A stretch of 60,074 bases of DNA from Candidatus Helarchaeota archaeon (GTDB lineage: Archaea; Asgardarchaeota; Lokiarchaeia; Helarchaeales; HEL-GB-A): contig JAEOSY010000533.1 in assembly GCA_016840125.1 (NCBI GenBank), positions 1-60,074 on the forward strand, read 5' to 3'. The notes under the pieces are model-generated. The model was not told the DNA's origin, did not search any database, and was given only the letters and a program-made list of their open reading frames with translations. The position numbers and the translations under genes are program-made. Every line of letters starts with the position of its first letter. Position 1 is the first letter of the stretch. Shown here piece by piece: positions 36,554-45,754 of this stretch.

Positions 36554-38272
36554 TTGATTTCTCTAAAAAAGTTAATCAGTCTGTTAAGTATAGTCTTATT
36601 TGTTTTTTTTATTTCCCTCCTCATCGTAAATGCAGTTCTCTTCTCATCTGTGGCTAAGACTGAAAGGGTATGGATAGATTCACCACTCGGAGAGAAAGTG
36701 TGTGGCAACCTCTATTATCCAAAAAACCCCCATCCTTCCCGCCCTATTATCATCGTTTTTCATGGGCTTTCTATGGAAAGTACGGTTGATTTACGCCCCG
36801 CACTCGAACTGACCAAGCGAGGTTTTTATGTATTGGCCGTCGATCAATCCGGGCATGGCTTAACTTATGGAATTCAACCCGGTCTTCAGGACGATGTTCT
36901 CAAACCCTTCTTCTTTACAAATATAATTGGTGTTGTCGATTATATCTATTCTAGGCAAGACCTCTTCAACATCTCCGCAATTGGTTGTATGGGGCACTCT
37001 CTTGGGGGTTGGACCACTCTCATGGGTACTGTATTAGAACCCCGAATTAATGCGTCGGTTTCGTGGGCTGGACCAACAAATATCTCATCCCTTGAGATCG
37101 AACGAAGTGCGCTTTTTAATAACATTGGAGTAACTCCTGAAAATGACTTTTTTAGAGACCCTGAGTTAATGGTGAATCATAGCGTTGTTGAATATTGGAA
37201 TGGAACGTATGGGGTAAATCTTCCAAACAATCTCCTTCTGATCCAGGGTACCCATGATACAACTGTACCATATAGTCAAGCGATTGAAGGTTACAATTTA
37301 GTAAATGATTCCTCCAGATGTGAATTAGTTACCATTGAGGGCGGAGACCATGTCTTGCTTTCTGATAAGGTCCTCAATGAGACCATTGCTTGGTTTGAAA
37401 CCAAACTCTTAGGGGGGGTCCAGGGACCCTTGGATTACTCCCAATTTACATACTTTCAGTTTTATGTATCTTACCTCTTAATGCTGGTCAGTTTATTATG
37501 TACAGTTTTTGGAGTTAGTTTTTGGGCTTTTAAGGCAAGGGATAAATATCTGACGCAAGCTCCGGAGCCAACCGTAGACGAAAGCTTAAAAGAAAAAACT
37601 TATCGGGTCGCTTTTCTAAAATTATTTATTTATTCAATTCCAGTTTTAGGGATCTGGGTTCTTTTATATGTTATTCAGTCTTTTCTCTATAATTATCTAG
37701 TTATGCTTGTTCTTGGAGCTGGCTTTCTATTAATTTATGAGCTTATTCTATTTTATTTTCAATCTAGGGCGAAATTCACTACGGAAGGGATTAAAACTGC
37801 GTTAAAAAACCAATATAACAAGAATAATCTCCTTATTATAATTCTAGTTGCTGTATTTTACGTTAGTATTTACTACACACTCGCAAATGGCTTTAAATTC
37901 TTGCTATTTGAACCACGCTCCATTCCATTATATCTATTATCAATGCTGGCAATTTTCCCATTTTTCTTAACCCACGAAATTTTTCAACGAAAACTCATTC
38001 AGGATCAATTTCCCCGGAAAAGAGAATTACATAGATGGATTTTTGGTATAATTCTCTTCTTTTTTACATTTGTTTCGTTCTTTCCGCTATTATACATCAC
38101 GTTCACGACTGGAGCATACCTTTCCGTTTTGGTAATGGTTGTTTTTATGGTGTCAGTTACTCTAATCGATATTTATCTTTACGATAAAACCCGGAGTGTT
38201 CTTGCCACGGCCTTATTCAATACAATCGTCTGTGCATTTTTCATTGCACACATATATTTTTTCTATATTTAA
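36554..38272 (+). CDS. Membrane alpha/beta hydrolase (serine esterase/peptidase-like)
   Basis: A 572-residue protein with an N-terminal membrane helix (about 1-30), an exported or lumenal-side alpha/beta hydrolase domain (about 35-285), and about seven membrane helices at the C-terminus. The triad is visible: Ser in MGHSLGG, Asp in GTHDTTVPY, His in GGDHVLLSD. The oxyanion segment IIVFHGLSMES is also present. The C-terminal membrane block is not assigned. The start is TTG, since there is no ATG before the hydrolase domain. The substrate is unknown; an ester or lipid-like molecule at the membrane is a reasonable guess. Confidence 0.75.
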   Translation: MISLKKLISLLSIVLFVFFISLLIVNAVLFSSVAKTERVWIDSPLGEKVCGNLYYPKNPHPSRPIIIVFHGLSMESTVDLRPALELTKRGFYVLAVDQSGHGLTYGIQPGLQDDVLKPFFFTNIIGVVDYIYSRQDLFNISAIGCMGHSLGGWTTLMGTVLEPRINASVSWAGPTNISSLEIERSALFNNIGVTPENDFFRDPELMVNHSVVEYWNGTYGVNLPNNLLLIQGTHDTTVPYSQAIEGYNLVNDSSRCELVTIEGGDHVLLSDKVLNETIAWFETKLLGGVQGPLDYSQFTYFQFYVSYLLMLVSLLCTVFGVSFWAFKARDKYLTQAPEPTVDESLKEKTYRVAFLKLFIYSIPVLGIWVLLYVIQSFLYNYLVMLVLGAGFLLIYELILFYFQSRAKFTTEGIKTALKNQYNKNNLLIIILVAVFYVSIYYTLANGFKFLLFEPRSIPLYLLSMLAIFPFFLTHEIFQRKLIQDQFPRKRELHRWIFGIILFFFTFVSFFPLLYITFTTGAYLSVLVMVVFMVSVTLIDIYLYDKTRSVLATALFNTIVCAFFIAHIYFFYI

Positions 38273-38290
38273 GATAGGGAATCGATAATT

Positions 38291-39403
38291 GTGTTTGATT
38301 TCACAATTAATTTTGAGGATGAGAAGATCTCGGCTCGATTGGGGGAATTAATTACACCACATGGCGCCGTACTTACACCTGCCTTTGTACCCGTTGCGAC
38401 AAAGGGCACGGTAAAAACATTGTCATCCCTCGAATTATACAAGATGGGAGCTCAAATTCTTATCGTTAATGCCTTTCACCTTCATCTTCACCCAGGAACT
38501 GAAATTATCAAGGGATTAGGGGGCTTGCATAAATTTATGAATTGGGATGGGCCTCTGATTACCGATAATGGGGGATTTCAAGCAACAAAAAGTTATTTGT
38601 TTCATAAGATAGATGCGAGTGGAATCTTTTTCCGTTCGCCACACGATGGGCAAATTCACCAAATTACTCCCGAAGTAGCTACGGAATATCAAAATAATTT
38701 AGGAGCCGATATCATTATGGCGCTTGATGAATGCCCAAAATATTCTACTGATTATAATTATTTGCAAGAGTCTCTAGAACGGACTTTGCAATGGTCTAGA
38801 GCTTCACAGATCGCCCATAAAAAGCCAGATCAAGCAATCTTTGGTATAATTCAGGGGGGGATTTTTAAGGATCTTCGTCAGCGAAGTGTAAATGAAATGA
38901 CGAAGATGAATTTTGCTGGGTATGGATTGGGTGGTATAAGTGTGGGAGAACCTGAAAACTCCATCTACGAGATTACCAAATACACTGCCAATTTGCTTCC
39001 TTCCAATAAGATACGCTATTTGATGGGTGTCGGCTCCCCGAATATTATATTTAATGCCGTGGAATCTGGCATTGATTTATTTGATTCAGTATTTCCAACC
39101 CGTTCGGGGCGTCATGGAACGTTATTCACCGTATCAGGTCCATTAAATATAAAAAATGCAAAATATCGCCGTGATTCAAATCCAATCGACCCCGACTGTG
39201 ATTGTTTTTCCTGCCAAAACTATAGCCGAGGTTATATTGCACATCTATTTAAGCATCAGGAAATGCTTGGGATGCGTCTGGCCGCTTTACATAATGTACA
39301 TTTCATCTTGCGTTTAGTCAAAAATATACGAATGGCAATCCGTGATGGGCAGTTTTTAGGTTACAAAGAAGAATTCCTCAAAAAATATAATAAAGTCTCC
39401 TAA
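38291..39403 (+). CDS. tgt: tRNA-guanine transglycosylase, bacterial-sized (queuine/preQ1-type)
   Basis: A 370-residue TGT barrel. The catalytic acids appear as D92 in TDNGGFQ and D265 in DLFDSVFPTR; the zinc site is C303, C305, C308 and H334, exactly the CxCxxC plus His spacing of bacterial TGT. Archaeal TgtA, which inserts the archaeosine precursor at position 15, is longer and carries extra C-terminal domains; none is present here. So this is either a bacterial-type queuosine enzyme at position 34 or a split archaeal enzyme whose PUA part is elsewhere. GTG start. The gene is downstream of the hydrolase by 18 bases. The substrate base is not resolved by sequence reading. Confidence 0.85.
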   Translation: MFDFTINFEDEKISARLGELITPHGAVLTPAFVPVATKGTVKTLSSLELYKMGAQILIVNAFHLHLHPGTEIIKGLGGLHKFMNWDGPLITDNGGFQATKSYLFHKIDASGIFFRSPHDGQIHQITPEVATEYQNNLGADIIMALDECPKYSTDYNYLQESLERTLQWSRASQIAHKKPDQAIFGIIQGGIFKDLRQRSVNEMTKMNFAGYGLGGISVGEPENSIYEITKYTANLLPSNKIRYLMGVGSPNIIFNAVESGIDLFDSVFPTRSGRHGTLFTVSGPLNIKNAKYRRDSNPIDPDCDCFSCQNYSRGYIAHLFKHQEMLGMRLAALHNVHFILRLVKNIRMAIRDGQFLGYKEEFLKKYNKVS

Positions 39404-39453
39404 GACAAAGGGTGATCTGTAATTTACTGAAAAACTCCTAAGGAAACTTATTT

Positions 39454-40629
39454 TTAAAGAAAACCATAGAGGTAAACTAAAGGGGTAAGAGGGAGACAAA
39501 AGATCATAATAGCAATTACTCCTAAATATGCGATTTTTCGACGTTTTGATAGAGTAATTGCATCATTCAAAGGTCCTTCGTGCCTTGTGAAGCCACCTAA
39601 TAAGATCAAAAAGAATACTAAGAAATAATCTACCAATAAGAGGATACCAATGCCAATAATCCATCCAATCCAGTAATGTTTGCCAAATATCGCGCGAGCT
39701 ATATGACCACCATCTAATTTTCCAGCTGGTAAACTGTTTATAGCAGTTAATAGCAGACCAATCCATCCCCCAAACGCTAAAGGATGGATTTGAATAATAT
39801 AGGTGGGGAGGGTCTGTCCATAATAAGTAGCGACGGGGAATTGCTCGAAAATCAATTGCCTAAAGAGATAGATGAAAAGATTATAATTATTAAAGGATCC
39901 AGCAAGTCTTTCAGCACTTTGTTCAAGAGTTATGTTTGAGAAAAAGGCGTTGTGTGTGTTTTGATACGCAACCAAGAATTGGTCAGTGGGAACTGGCTGT
40001 GTCAAGAATAAACCTATTAAGATTAAAATAACTGCTGCAACAAATCCAAAAATAGGTCCACTAATCCCAATATCAAATAGTTGATTACGATTTTTTGGGG
40101 GTTCTTTTTGGCTTACAAAGGCACCAAATGTTCCAAGAGGAGGTATCGCTGGAATAAAATAGGGCATCGATGGCCCTAAACCATATTTTTTTAAAGAATA
40201 TACGTGTCCAAGTTCGTGGAGCCCAATAATGCATAGGATAGAAAATGAGAAGAACACAATACTGAGAATCGTCTCGAGAATGGGGCGATTTATTCCCCCA
40301 TGGATAGGATCAAACATAAAAACGTAGATATACCCCGAAATGACTACCATTACAAAAGTAGCAATGAAGAGTGTCCAATTGATCCATATTCTTTTCTTTT
40401 TGATGGGCACTTCCGGTTTCTTGTCTGTAATATAGGGTTCTAGAACAATATAAATAGTATTTGGAGGAAGATCTTGGAAGGATTCATGACCCTTCAACTG
40501 CTTAACTAATTTAGGAATAAAATTAAAGGGCTCTAATTCTCTATATAATTCATTAAAAGAATCAATCAGAAATTCGTCTTCAATGTCGGTTTTAATGGCA
40601 AAAATTGGGTGTAAAGTGCCTGGGTCCAA
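39454..40629 (-). CDS. Site-2 protease-family (M50) membrane metalloprotease
   Basis: Intramembrane zinc protease of at least 391 residues. HELGH (138-142) carries the zinc ligands and catalytic Glu; the third ligand is in PAGKLDGGH near residue 300. About six membrane helices follow an N-terminal soluble domain of about 80 residues. The start used is TTG at 40629, but the same frame stays open to the stop at 40744 and reads like protein (an amphipathic NFREIIEKYFDIL stretch) with no ATG, GTG or TTG, so the real start could be a rarer codon (ATT or ATA) upstream. The substrate is unknown; such proteases cleave membrane-tethered regulators. Confidence 0.8.
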   Translation of the reverse strand: MDPGTLHPIFAIKTDIEDEFLIDSFNELYRELEPFNFIPKLVKQLKGHESFQDLPPNTIYIVLEPYITDKKPEVPIKKKRIWINWTLFIATFVMVVISGYIYVFMFDPIHGGINRPILETILSIVFFSFSILCIIGLHELGHVYSLKKYGLGPSMPYFIPAIPPLGTFGAFVSQKEPPKNRNQLFDIGISGPIFGFVAAVILILIGLFLTQPVPTDQFLVAYQNTHNAFFSNITLEQSAERLAGSFNNYNLFIYLFRQLIFEQFPVATYYGQTLPTYIIQIHPLAFGGWIGLLLTAINSLPAGKLDGGHIARAIFGKHYWIGWIIGIGILLLVDYFLVFFLILLGGFTRHEGPLNDAITLSKRRKIAYLGVIAIMIFCLPLTPLVYLYGFL

Positions 40630-40827
40630 CTTTTCGGCAAGAATGTCAAAATATTTTTCAATTATTTCACGAAAATTCTTAATATCAAAATATTTCGATG
40701 AATTATTGGAGTCTAATTTAATCCACCGCTTATGGTATTGTTTTTAATTGTACTAAATTATCAATTTTCCCAGACTAATTGATCAATCTCAAAAACTATA
40801 TTAATCAAGATTAATTACACTTAATCG

Positions 40828-40836
40828 TTTATAAAG
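40828..40836 (+). promoter_or_regulatory. TATA-box candidate before the triple-PH protein gene
   Basis: TTTATAAAG is centred about 25 bases before the ATG at 40857, so transcription would begin near the start codon. A GAAGGGGAA SD-like element between them would then be untranscribed or nearly so, which makes one of the two assignments doubtful. Confidence 0.35.
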
Positions 40837-40856
40837 TCTGAGAAGGGGAAACAAGT

Positions 40857-42584
40857 ATGAAAGAGCCGACAACGCCGTTATCATCAGATGAAAAAATCCT
40901 GTGGGAAGGGACACCGTCTAAAGCAAAATGTCAAAAAATTTCAAGATTAAGTCTCCTATTGACAAGTCTAACGCTGGCGATAACAGCCTTAATTACGATT
41001 CTAGTGGTATATTTTCTCATGCCTGGTTCGCTGTGGTTGATTATACCACTTAGTATTGTCTTGTTTATTTTTATAGGAGCGGTTTTTATTTGGATGTTTA
41101 GTAAAATAGAGGGAAGTAAATGGAAAATGGAGCGGTATCGAATCACAAACAAGCGAATTATAAAAGATGTAACGGTTTCTATATTTGCAAGTAAGACTCA
41201 AGCAACCAATGACATCAATCTTGATGATTTAATTCAATTTAAAGTTTTCCAATCAGTAGGAGATAGATTCTTTAATATGGATACGTGCCAAATTTGGTTT
41301 TTCATTGAGCATAGTACCTTCCCAAAGATATATTTTTCGCATGTAGAAGATCCAGAAAAGATAAAGTCAGTCTTGGATTCTCTGATGGTAATTAAAAGGA
41401 GGCGTGAATTAGAAGGGAAAAATCAAAATCCCTACAGTTCCATCGAGTGGTTTCAAGAGAAAAATAAAAAACCTCTTTTTATTGATGTCCTAATCAAAAT
41501 TGGAATCATGCAATTAATTACAATTGGGCCATATTTTCTATTTCGGTGGATGTTTTCCATAATAACACCTATTCCGTTCGGAATAGTGGATATTATTGTT
41601 CTATATTGTATATTAATACCTCTGGATTGTATTTTCTCACTCTTCTTCCTTTTTAAACTTATTAAAAATGTCACCAATGAGTATTATGTGAATAATTTCG
41701 GTGTATATCAAGAAAACAAATCGGAGCCCCTTCTAGAACTAAATGAAATTAGTCAATTTCTGATTAAACAACCGATTTTTTTCAGATTGCTTAATATTGA
41801 GGCGCCAACTTTTATATTCTTCAAGGAGCTCTCGGGGAAGGCGATATTAAAAATTCCTGTGGTGAAAAATGTGCAGCTGTTGAGAGATCAATTAGTTGAT
41901 GTTTTATATCTGAGAAAGAGGACTGGATGGGCGTATGAAACAACACTTGAAAAAGGTATGAAATCATTTGAGGACACACCGAGAGATGCCCCTCTAACGA
42001 TTGAATCGGCTGATATAGATTTGTCACAGCCAAATTACAAATATTTATATTCGTATTTATCACCCGATGAAAAAGTAATACGAATTTGTAATCCAAATCT
42101 TTCATCAAGCAGAAAAAATTTCTTACTTACCACTTTGCCAATAATGGCAGTCGCTTGTGTTTTTTTATTTCTCTTTCTTGTTATCCCTTACATACCAATG
42201 GAAATCCCACTATTGGTAGCAATCCTTATCCTTCCGATGATTCTTTGTACAGTGATCTCTGTGATTTACTCGTATTTTAAATTAAAAAGAACGGAATATG
42301 TTATAACAAACGAGAAATTGATCATTAAAACTGACAAAAAAATTGATTTTCTCCCCTTCAACCAGATCGAATCGATATCCATTAATAAAAGATTTTCAGA
42401 TCAAATTTTCAAGTTAAATACCGGAAACATTCATATTTTGATGAAAAAATCTCCATCGAGTCGATTCAGCATGCTCCCCAATGTTAAATTTAAGTTTCTC
42501 CAATCGCTTGATAATCCGCAAGAGATTTATGACTTGATTATGAGATTAAAGAGTGAACACTCTTCCATAACTAAACTAATTTAA
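40857..42584 (+). CDS. Membrane protein with three PH-like (bPH2/YdbT-type) domains
   Basis: A 575-residue protein made of alternating membrane hairpins and PH-like domains. Hairpins lie near residues 30-85, 210-270 and 410-465. After each comes a PH-like unit that starts with a strand such as RYRITNKRIIKD, EYYVNNFGVYQEN or TEYVITNEKLIIKT and closes with a helix such as DPEKIKSVLDSL or NPQEIYDLIMRLK. YdbS/YdbT-like proteins share this form in bacteria. A lipid-binding or membrane-stress role is probable but not shown. It has its own upstream AT-rich region and is followed by an unrelated enzyme gene. Confidence 0.72.
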   Translation: MKEPTTPLSSDEKILWEGTPSKAKCQKISRLSLLLTSLTLAITALITILVVYFLMPGSLWLIIPLSIVLFIFIGAVFIWMFSKIEGSKWKMERYRITNKRIIKDVTVSIFASKTQATNDINLDDLIQFKVFQSVGDRFFNMDTCQIWFFIEHSTFPKIYFSHVEDPEKIKSVLDSLMVIKRRRELEGKNQNPYSSIEWFQEKNKKPLFIDVLIKIGIMQLITIGPYFLFRWMFSIITPIPFGIVDIIVLYCILIPLDCIFSLFFLFKLIKNVTNEYYVNNFGVYQENKSEPLLELNEISQFLIKQPIFFRLLNIEAPTFIFFKELSGKAILKIPVVKNVQLLRDQLVDVLYLRKRTGWAYETTLEKGMKSFEDTPRDAPLTIESADIDLSQPNYKYLYSYLSPDEKVIRICNPNLSSSRKNFLLTTLPIMAVACVFLFLFLVIPYIPMEIPLLVAILILPMILCTVISVIYSYFKLKRTEYVITNEKLIIKTDKKIDFLPFNQIESISINKRFSDQIFKLNTGNIHILMKKSPSSRFSMLPNVKFKFLQSLDNPQEIYDLIMRLKSEHSSITKLI

Positions 42585-42650
42585 AAATCGAGTTCGCTTT
42601 TCTAAAAAGATTAATATCAGATTATTGAAATGACTGATTAGGTGTAGAAA

Positions 42651-43514
42651 ATGCAGTGGAAAACAGAAATAACTGAAATGCTTGGGTGTGAATACCCTAT
42701 TATTTTAGGAGCTTTTGCAGGGTACGATGATTCAGAATTAACGGCGGCAGTGAGTAAAGCCGGTGGCTTCGGGATACTGACCGCGTCATTTTTTAGAAGT
42801 GCAGATGAATTTAAAAAGGCAATCCAAAGAATTAAGCAGATGACCACTAACCCATTTGGAATTAATTTTTCAATCGATAAAGAAATTACCTCAACCCATC
42901 CATTTTACAAATATTTAGAAATAGCAAACGACGAAGGCGTTAAGACCATTATTACAGCAGCGTATAAAGTTGATCAATTCGGGAAAAAGGCTAAGGAATA
43001 CGGGATGAATTGGATCCATAAAGTCACCGTGATGAAACATGGTCTTAAGGGGGTTAATATGGGTGCAGACGCGATCATTCTTACTGGGCTCGAAGGTGGA
43101 GGTTTAAAAAACCCGAAACAGAACACGTTATTTGTTAACATGATAAATGCCAATCGAATACTTAACCTTCCAGTTATAGCTTCCGGTGGAATCAGTGATG
43201 GAAAGGGTATGCTTGCCGCATTAATTCTGGGTGCCCAAGCAGTCCATCTGTGTACTGCTTTTCTAGCAACGACCGAAAGTCCCATTCCAGATGATTGGAA
43301 GCAACGTCTTATCGATGCAGATTGCTTTGATCCAAAAATAATAAATAAGGTATGTCACTTTGAGTCGAACAGTCCAAAGTACGTGCCGCTCTCCTTGGCG
43401 GTGGGGACAATCGATAAGATAGTTTCGGCAGAGCTTCTGGTCCAAAAAATAGTAAATGAAGCAGAAGCAGCTCTTAAAAATATAGGATTCAATGAGGATA
43501 CGATTAGTTTTTGA
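42651..43514 (+). CDS. Nitronate monooxygenase/FabK-like FMN oxidoreductase
   Basis: A 287-residue FMN-dependent TIM barrel. Signatures are YPIILGAFAGYDDSELTAAVS at the start, then AGGFGILTA, a DAIILTGLEGGG segment, ASGGISDGKGMLAALILGA for the FMN phosphate, and HLCTAFLATTES. It is shorter than the usual 320-350 residues, with a short lid. Such enzymes oxidise nitronates or reduce enoyl-ACP; since fatty-acid synthesis genes are lacking nearby, a nitronate or general reductase role is more likely. It converges with the longin-like gene 14 bases downstream. Confidence 0.8.
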   Translation: MQWKTEITEMLGCEYPIILGAFAGYDDSELTAAVSKAGGFGILTASFFRSADEFKKAIQRIKQMTTNPFGINFSIDKEITSTHPFYKYLEIANDEGVKTIITAAYKVDQFGKKAKEYGMNWIHKVTVMKHGLKGVNMGADAIILTGLEGGGLKNPKQNTLFVNMINANRILNLPVIASGGISDGKGMLAALILGAQAVHLCTAFLATTESPIPDDWKQRLIDADCFDPKIINKVCHFESNSPKYVPLSLAVGTIDKIVSAELLVQKIVNEAEAALKNIGFNEDTISF

Positions 43515-43528
43515 AAGCCTATTAGAAT

Positions 43529-44704
43529 CTAGGTAGGTCTGGGCGACCCACACAGCTGACAAGTTTTTTCATCTGCTGACTTAAAAATAAAACCACAATT
43601 TGAGCAGGATACTTCTTTCTTCAACGACGCTTGGAAGGGAACTGGTTTTTCAGCAGGTTTTGGTTTTTGTTGAGGAGTGCCGGTTGCTGTGAATGGTTTG
43701 GGTTTTGAGATTGGGATTTTATCTTGTGGATAGGGGATTCCACGGGGCTTTTTAAGGGTATCCTTTGCGGATGGTATTGTTTTCGGTGCTTTTGGCGCTT
43801 CTGGGCGATCCTGGGGGTAAGGGATTCCGCGAGGTTGTTTTTGGTAGGGTACATCAAGGCTCTTTGCAAATCCTTTCCCCTTCATCGGAGTGGCAGATCC
43901 TTCAATAATGGGCTCGATTAGATGAGTTTCAGATTTATAAACCTTATCTTCGAGTTCTTGGATCACCTCCACCCATTCGGGGGGATGAACCAGATCCCAA
44001 TCCTTGATGGTATCCAAGGCTTCGCCAGCATCACCTAAAATATTATGTAATTCTTGCGGAAAATCGAAAATCGGAGGGTGAGGGTAGGTAGAAAAATCCA
44101 CAATGACATCATAATGAATAGCGTCCTTTACACGAACTGCCGCTGTCAAAAATAATCGATACTTGGTTATTGATCCATCGAGCATTTCAACGGCAAATTG
44201 ATCCAACACTTTTGCGGCTTGTTCGGAGTGGATTGTAGTTCGGCGGTTCGCTTCCTCACTGGCAGGGGTAACACCGTGACGCTCTTCAACAGTATAATCT
44301 AACCGTTCAAGATCATCTTTGGTTGCAGATACTCGAACCATTAATTCCAATTCGCGAGAAAATTCGGCTATCTTTTCAGGGATTATTTTCCCCTCACTAA
44401 GATGATCTCCGTAAACTGCAAGAAGCATCTCATACGCTCGAATTAAGTACGACTCAATAATTTTATCACTGGTTTCGAAAGTTGCAGCTATAATCACGAT
44501 CAGTTCATTAAAATTACCGAAGGCAATTCTGAGTTTGTTCCAGCGAATTAATTTATAAGTATTTTCTTTCTCGCGGGCTACAAACGGGATATAGGCTGCA
44601 AAAAACTTAAAAAAAGGGTTTTGATCGGGATATTTTTCCCAATAATCCTTGTAGAAGAGGTATTTTCCGGTGACCTTACCTACAACCGCTGCAATCTGAA
44701 ACAT
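43529..44704 (-). CDS. Longin-like / UBC-RWD-like protein with proline-rich linker and zinc ribbon
   Basis: A 391-residue (395 from the upstream TTG at 44716) multi-domain protein. Residues about 1-125 fit a longin-type fold: an initial MFQIAAVVGKVTGKYLF strand pair, a central LRIAFGNFNELIVIIAA and a closing helix. Residues about 175-270 contain a beta sheet then YPHPPIFDF and HPPEWVEVIQELE, a pattern like RWD/UBC folds (E2-like without a visible catalytic Cys). A flexible linker has two PRGIPYPQD repeats. It ends in a zinc ribbon (CSNCG and CQLCG). Longin, UBC-like and zinc-ribbon mixes are typical of Asgard membrane-traffic-like proteins. Both fold calls are inference. It follows the unknown gene by less than 30 bases. 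Confidence 0.5.
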   Translation of the reverse strand: MFQIAAVVGKVTGKYLFYKDYWEKYPDQNPFFKFFAAYIPFVAREKENTYKLIRWNKLRIAFGNFNELIVIIAATFETSDKIIESYLIRAYEMLLAVYGDHLSEGKIIPEKIAEFSRELELMVRVSATKDDLERLDYTVEERHGVTPASEEANRRTTIHSEQAAKVLDQFAVEMLDGSITKYRLFLTAAVRVKDAIHYDVIVDFSTYPHPPIFDFPQELHNILGDAGEALDTIKDWDLVHPPEWVEVIQELEDKVYKSETHLIEPIIEGSATPMKGKGFAKSLDVPYQKQPRGIPYPQDRPEAPKAPKTIPSAKDTLKKPRGIPYPQDKIPISKPKPFTATGTPQQKPKPAEKPVPFQASLKKEVSCSNCGFIFKSADEKTCQLCGSPRPT

Positions 44705-44732
44705 TGGAAACCACAAAAAAAGGGAGGGCGAG

Positions 44733-45644
44733 TTAAGTCCGTTTTCCGCGTGGATTTGCCATTAATTCTAATTCATGGCGATCTGGATTGAAGGGAACTT
44801 CATCTTTGCGAAGCATTTTACTGAACTTTTTCAGCTTGTCTACAACATCATCCCAAAACTTAATTAATGCCCCGAATAGAATCATTGAATTGATAAAGGT
44901 TTTATTCTTTGCAAGTTCCGGATCGTAGATGTCAATAATGACCTTTCCTCCGACATTGAATTTCTTAGAATCGAATTCTGCAAGGTCTTTTTTTTCTTGG
45001 TTGGCACGATATACCTTCCAATCACTTCCCATAGTGAACCGTTTCTCGGCAATGACGAAGTAATCCACCTTTTTACTGTCTTTTTTAAGAATGAGGGGAA
45101 CCATCACACGATCCATTGAGCCGGATCCCCTTTCAATTTTCTCGAGGGTAAAAATATTCTTGTTGCCTTGATGAAAGAGATCAAATACGGGTGTTCCACG
45201 TTCATATCCCATAGAAAGCATGACTGCTTTGACATTATTTTGTTCAATGCTTGCCTTCCATCGGTCGGTTTCACTAAAATAGCGGATGATGAGTCGAGGG
45301 AGTTCTCCTTTTTCCATATCTTCAGTTTCCCACTCTAGCGCTCGAAATCCAATATGTCCTGAAGTTTCACCGCCAACTTTGACTTCCCCGAATATGTTCA
45401 TGTCTTTTGAGAATTGTCTGCTCTTGGCCATCTGCTGATCCTTCTGGCGGATACCCACCTTTTTGCCGTGGAGTCCAGTCTTCCAAAAATCCACTTCAAT
45501 TCGTAGGCGAGTAATTTTCTCCCACTTTTCTTCCTTCTTTTTGTCCTTTTTCTCGTCTTTCTTGTCGTCCGATTTTGCCTTGGTTGCTTCCATTTCCATT
45601 TCATCAATTTCTTCTTCTACAGGTTCTTTTTTCTTCTTTGGCAT
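44733..45644 (-). CDS. Lysine/glutamate-rich protein of unknown function
   Basis: A 303-residue protein. The first about 45 residues are almost all Lys, Glu and Asp (for example KSDDKKDEKKDKKKEEK), a disordered charged tail. The remaining part is beta-rich with LRIEVDFWKTGLHGKKVGI and a LPRLIIRYF strand, and an amphipathic helix near the end (LIKFWDDVVDKLKKFSKML). No family is recognised. It lies between the longin-like and Roadblock genes with an SD (AAGGAGT), so it is probably a partner of one or both. Confidence 0.6.
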   Translation of the reverse strand: MPKKKKEPVEEEIDEMEMEATKAKSDDKKDEKKDKKKEEKWEKITRLRIEVDFWKTGLHGKKVGIRQKDQQMAKSRQFSKDMNIFGEVKVGGETSGHIGFRALEWETEDMEKGELPRLIIRYFSETDRWKASIEQNNVKAVMLSMGYERGTPVFDLFHQGNKNIFTLEKIERGSGSMDRVMVPLILKKDSKKVDYFVIAEKRFTMGSDWKVYRANQEKKDLAEFDSKKFNVGGKVIIDIYDPELAKNKTFINSMILFGALIKFWDDVVDKLKKFSKMLRKDEVPFNPDRHELELMANPRGKRT

Positions 45645-45754
45645 ACTCCTTCACTCTTTTCTTATGCTGATTTTAATTATAGTCACTTTAAAATATAAAT
45701 GATGTATCTTAAAAGCCTTTGAGTAAGATATGAGTTTTTCTAAAAAATTGAGAT

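Noticed and set aside
42974..43285. A 103-codon minus-strand frame inside the nitronate monooxygenase-like gene
   Set aside because: Fully antisense to an enzyme gene with intact FMN motifs; no SD or family similarity seen.
43842..43859. Transposon or integrated element signs suggested by the repeated PRGIPYPQD coding segment
   Set aside because: The repetition is a short protein linker repeat within one gene, without inverted repeats or transposase.
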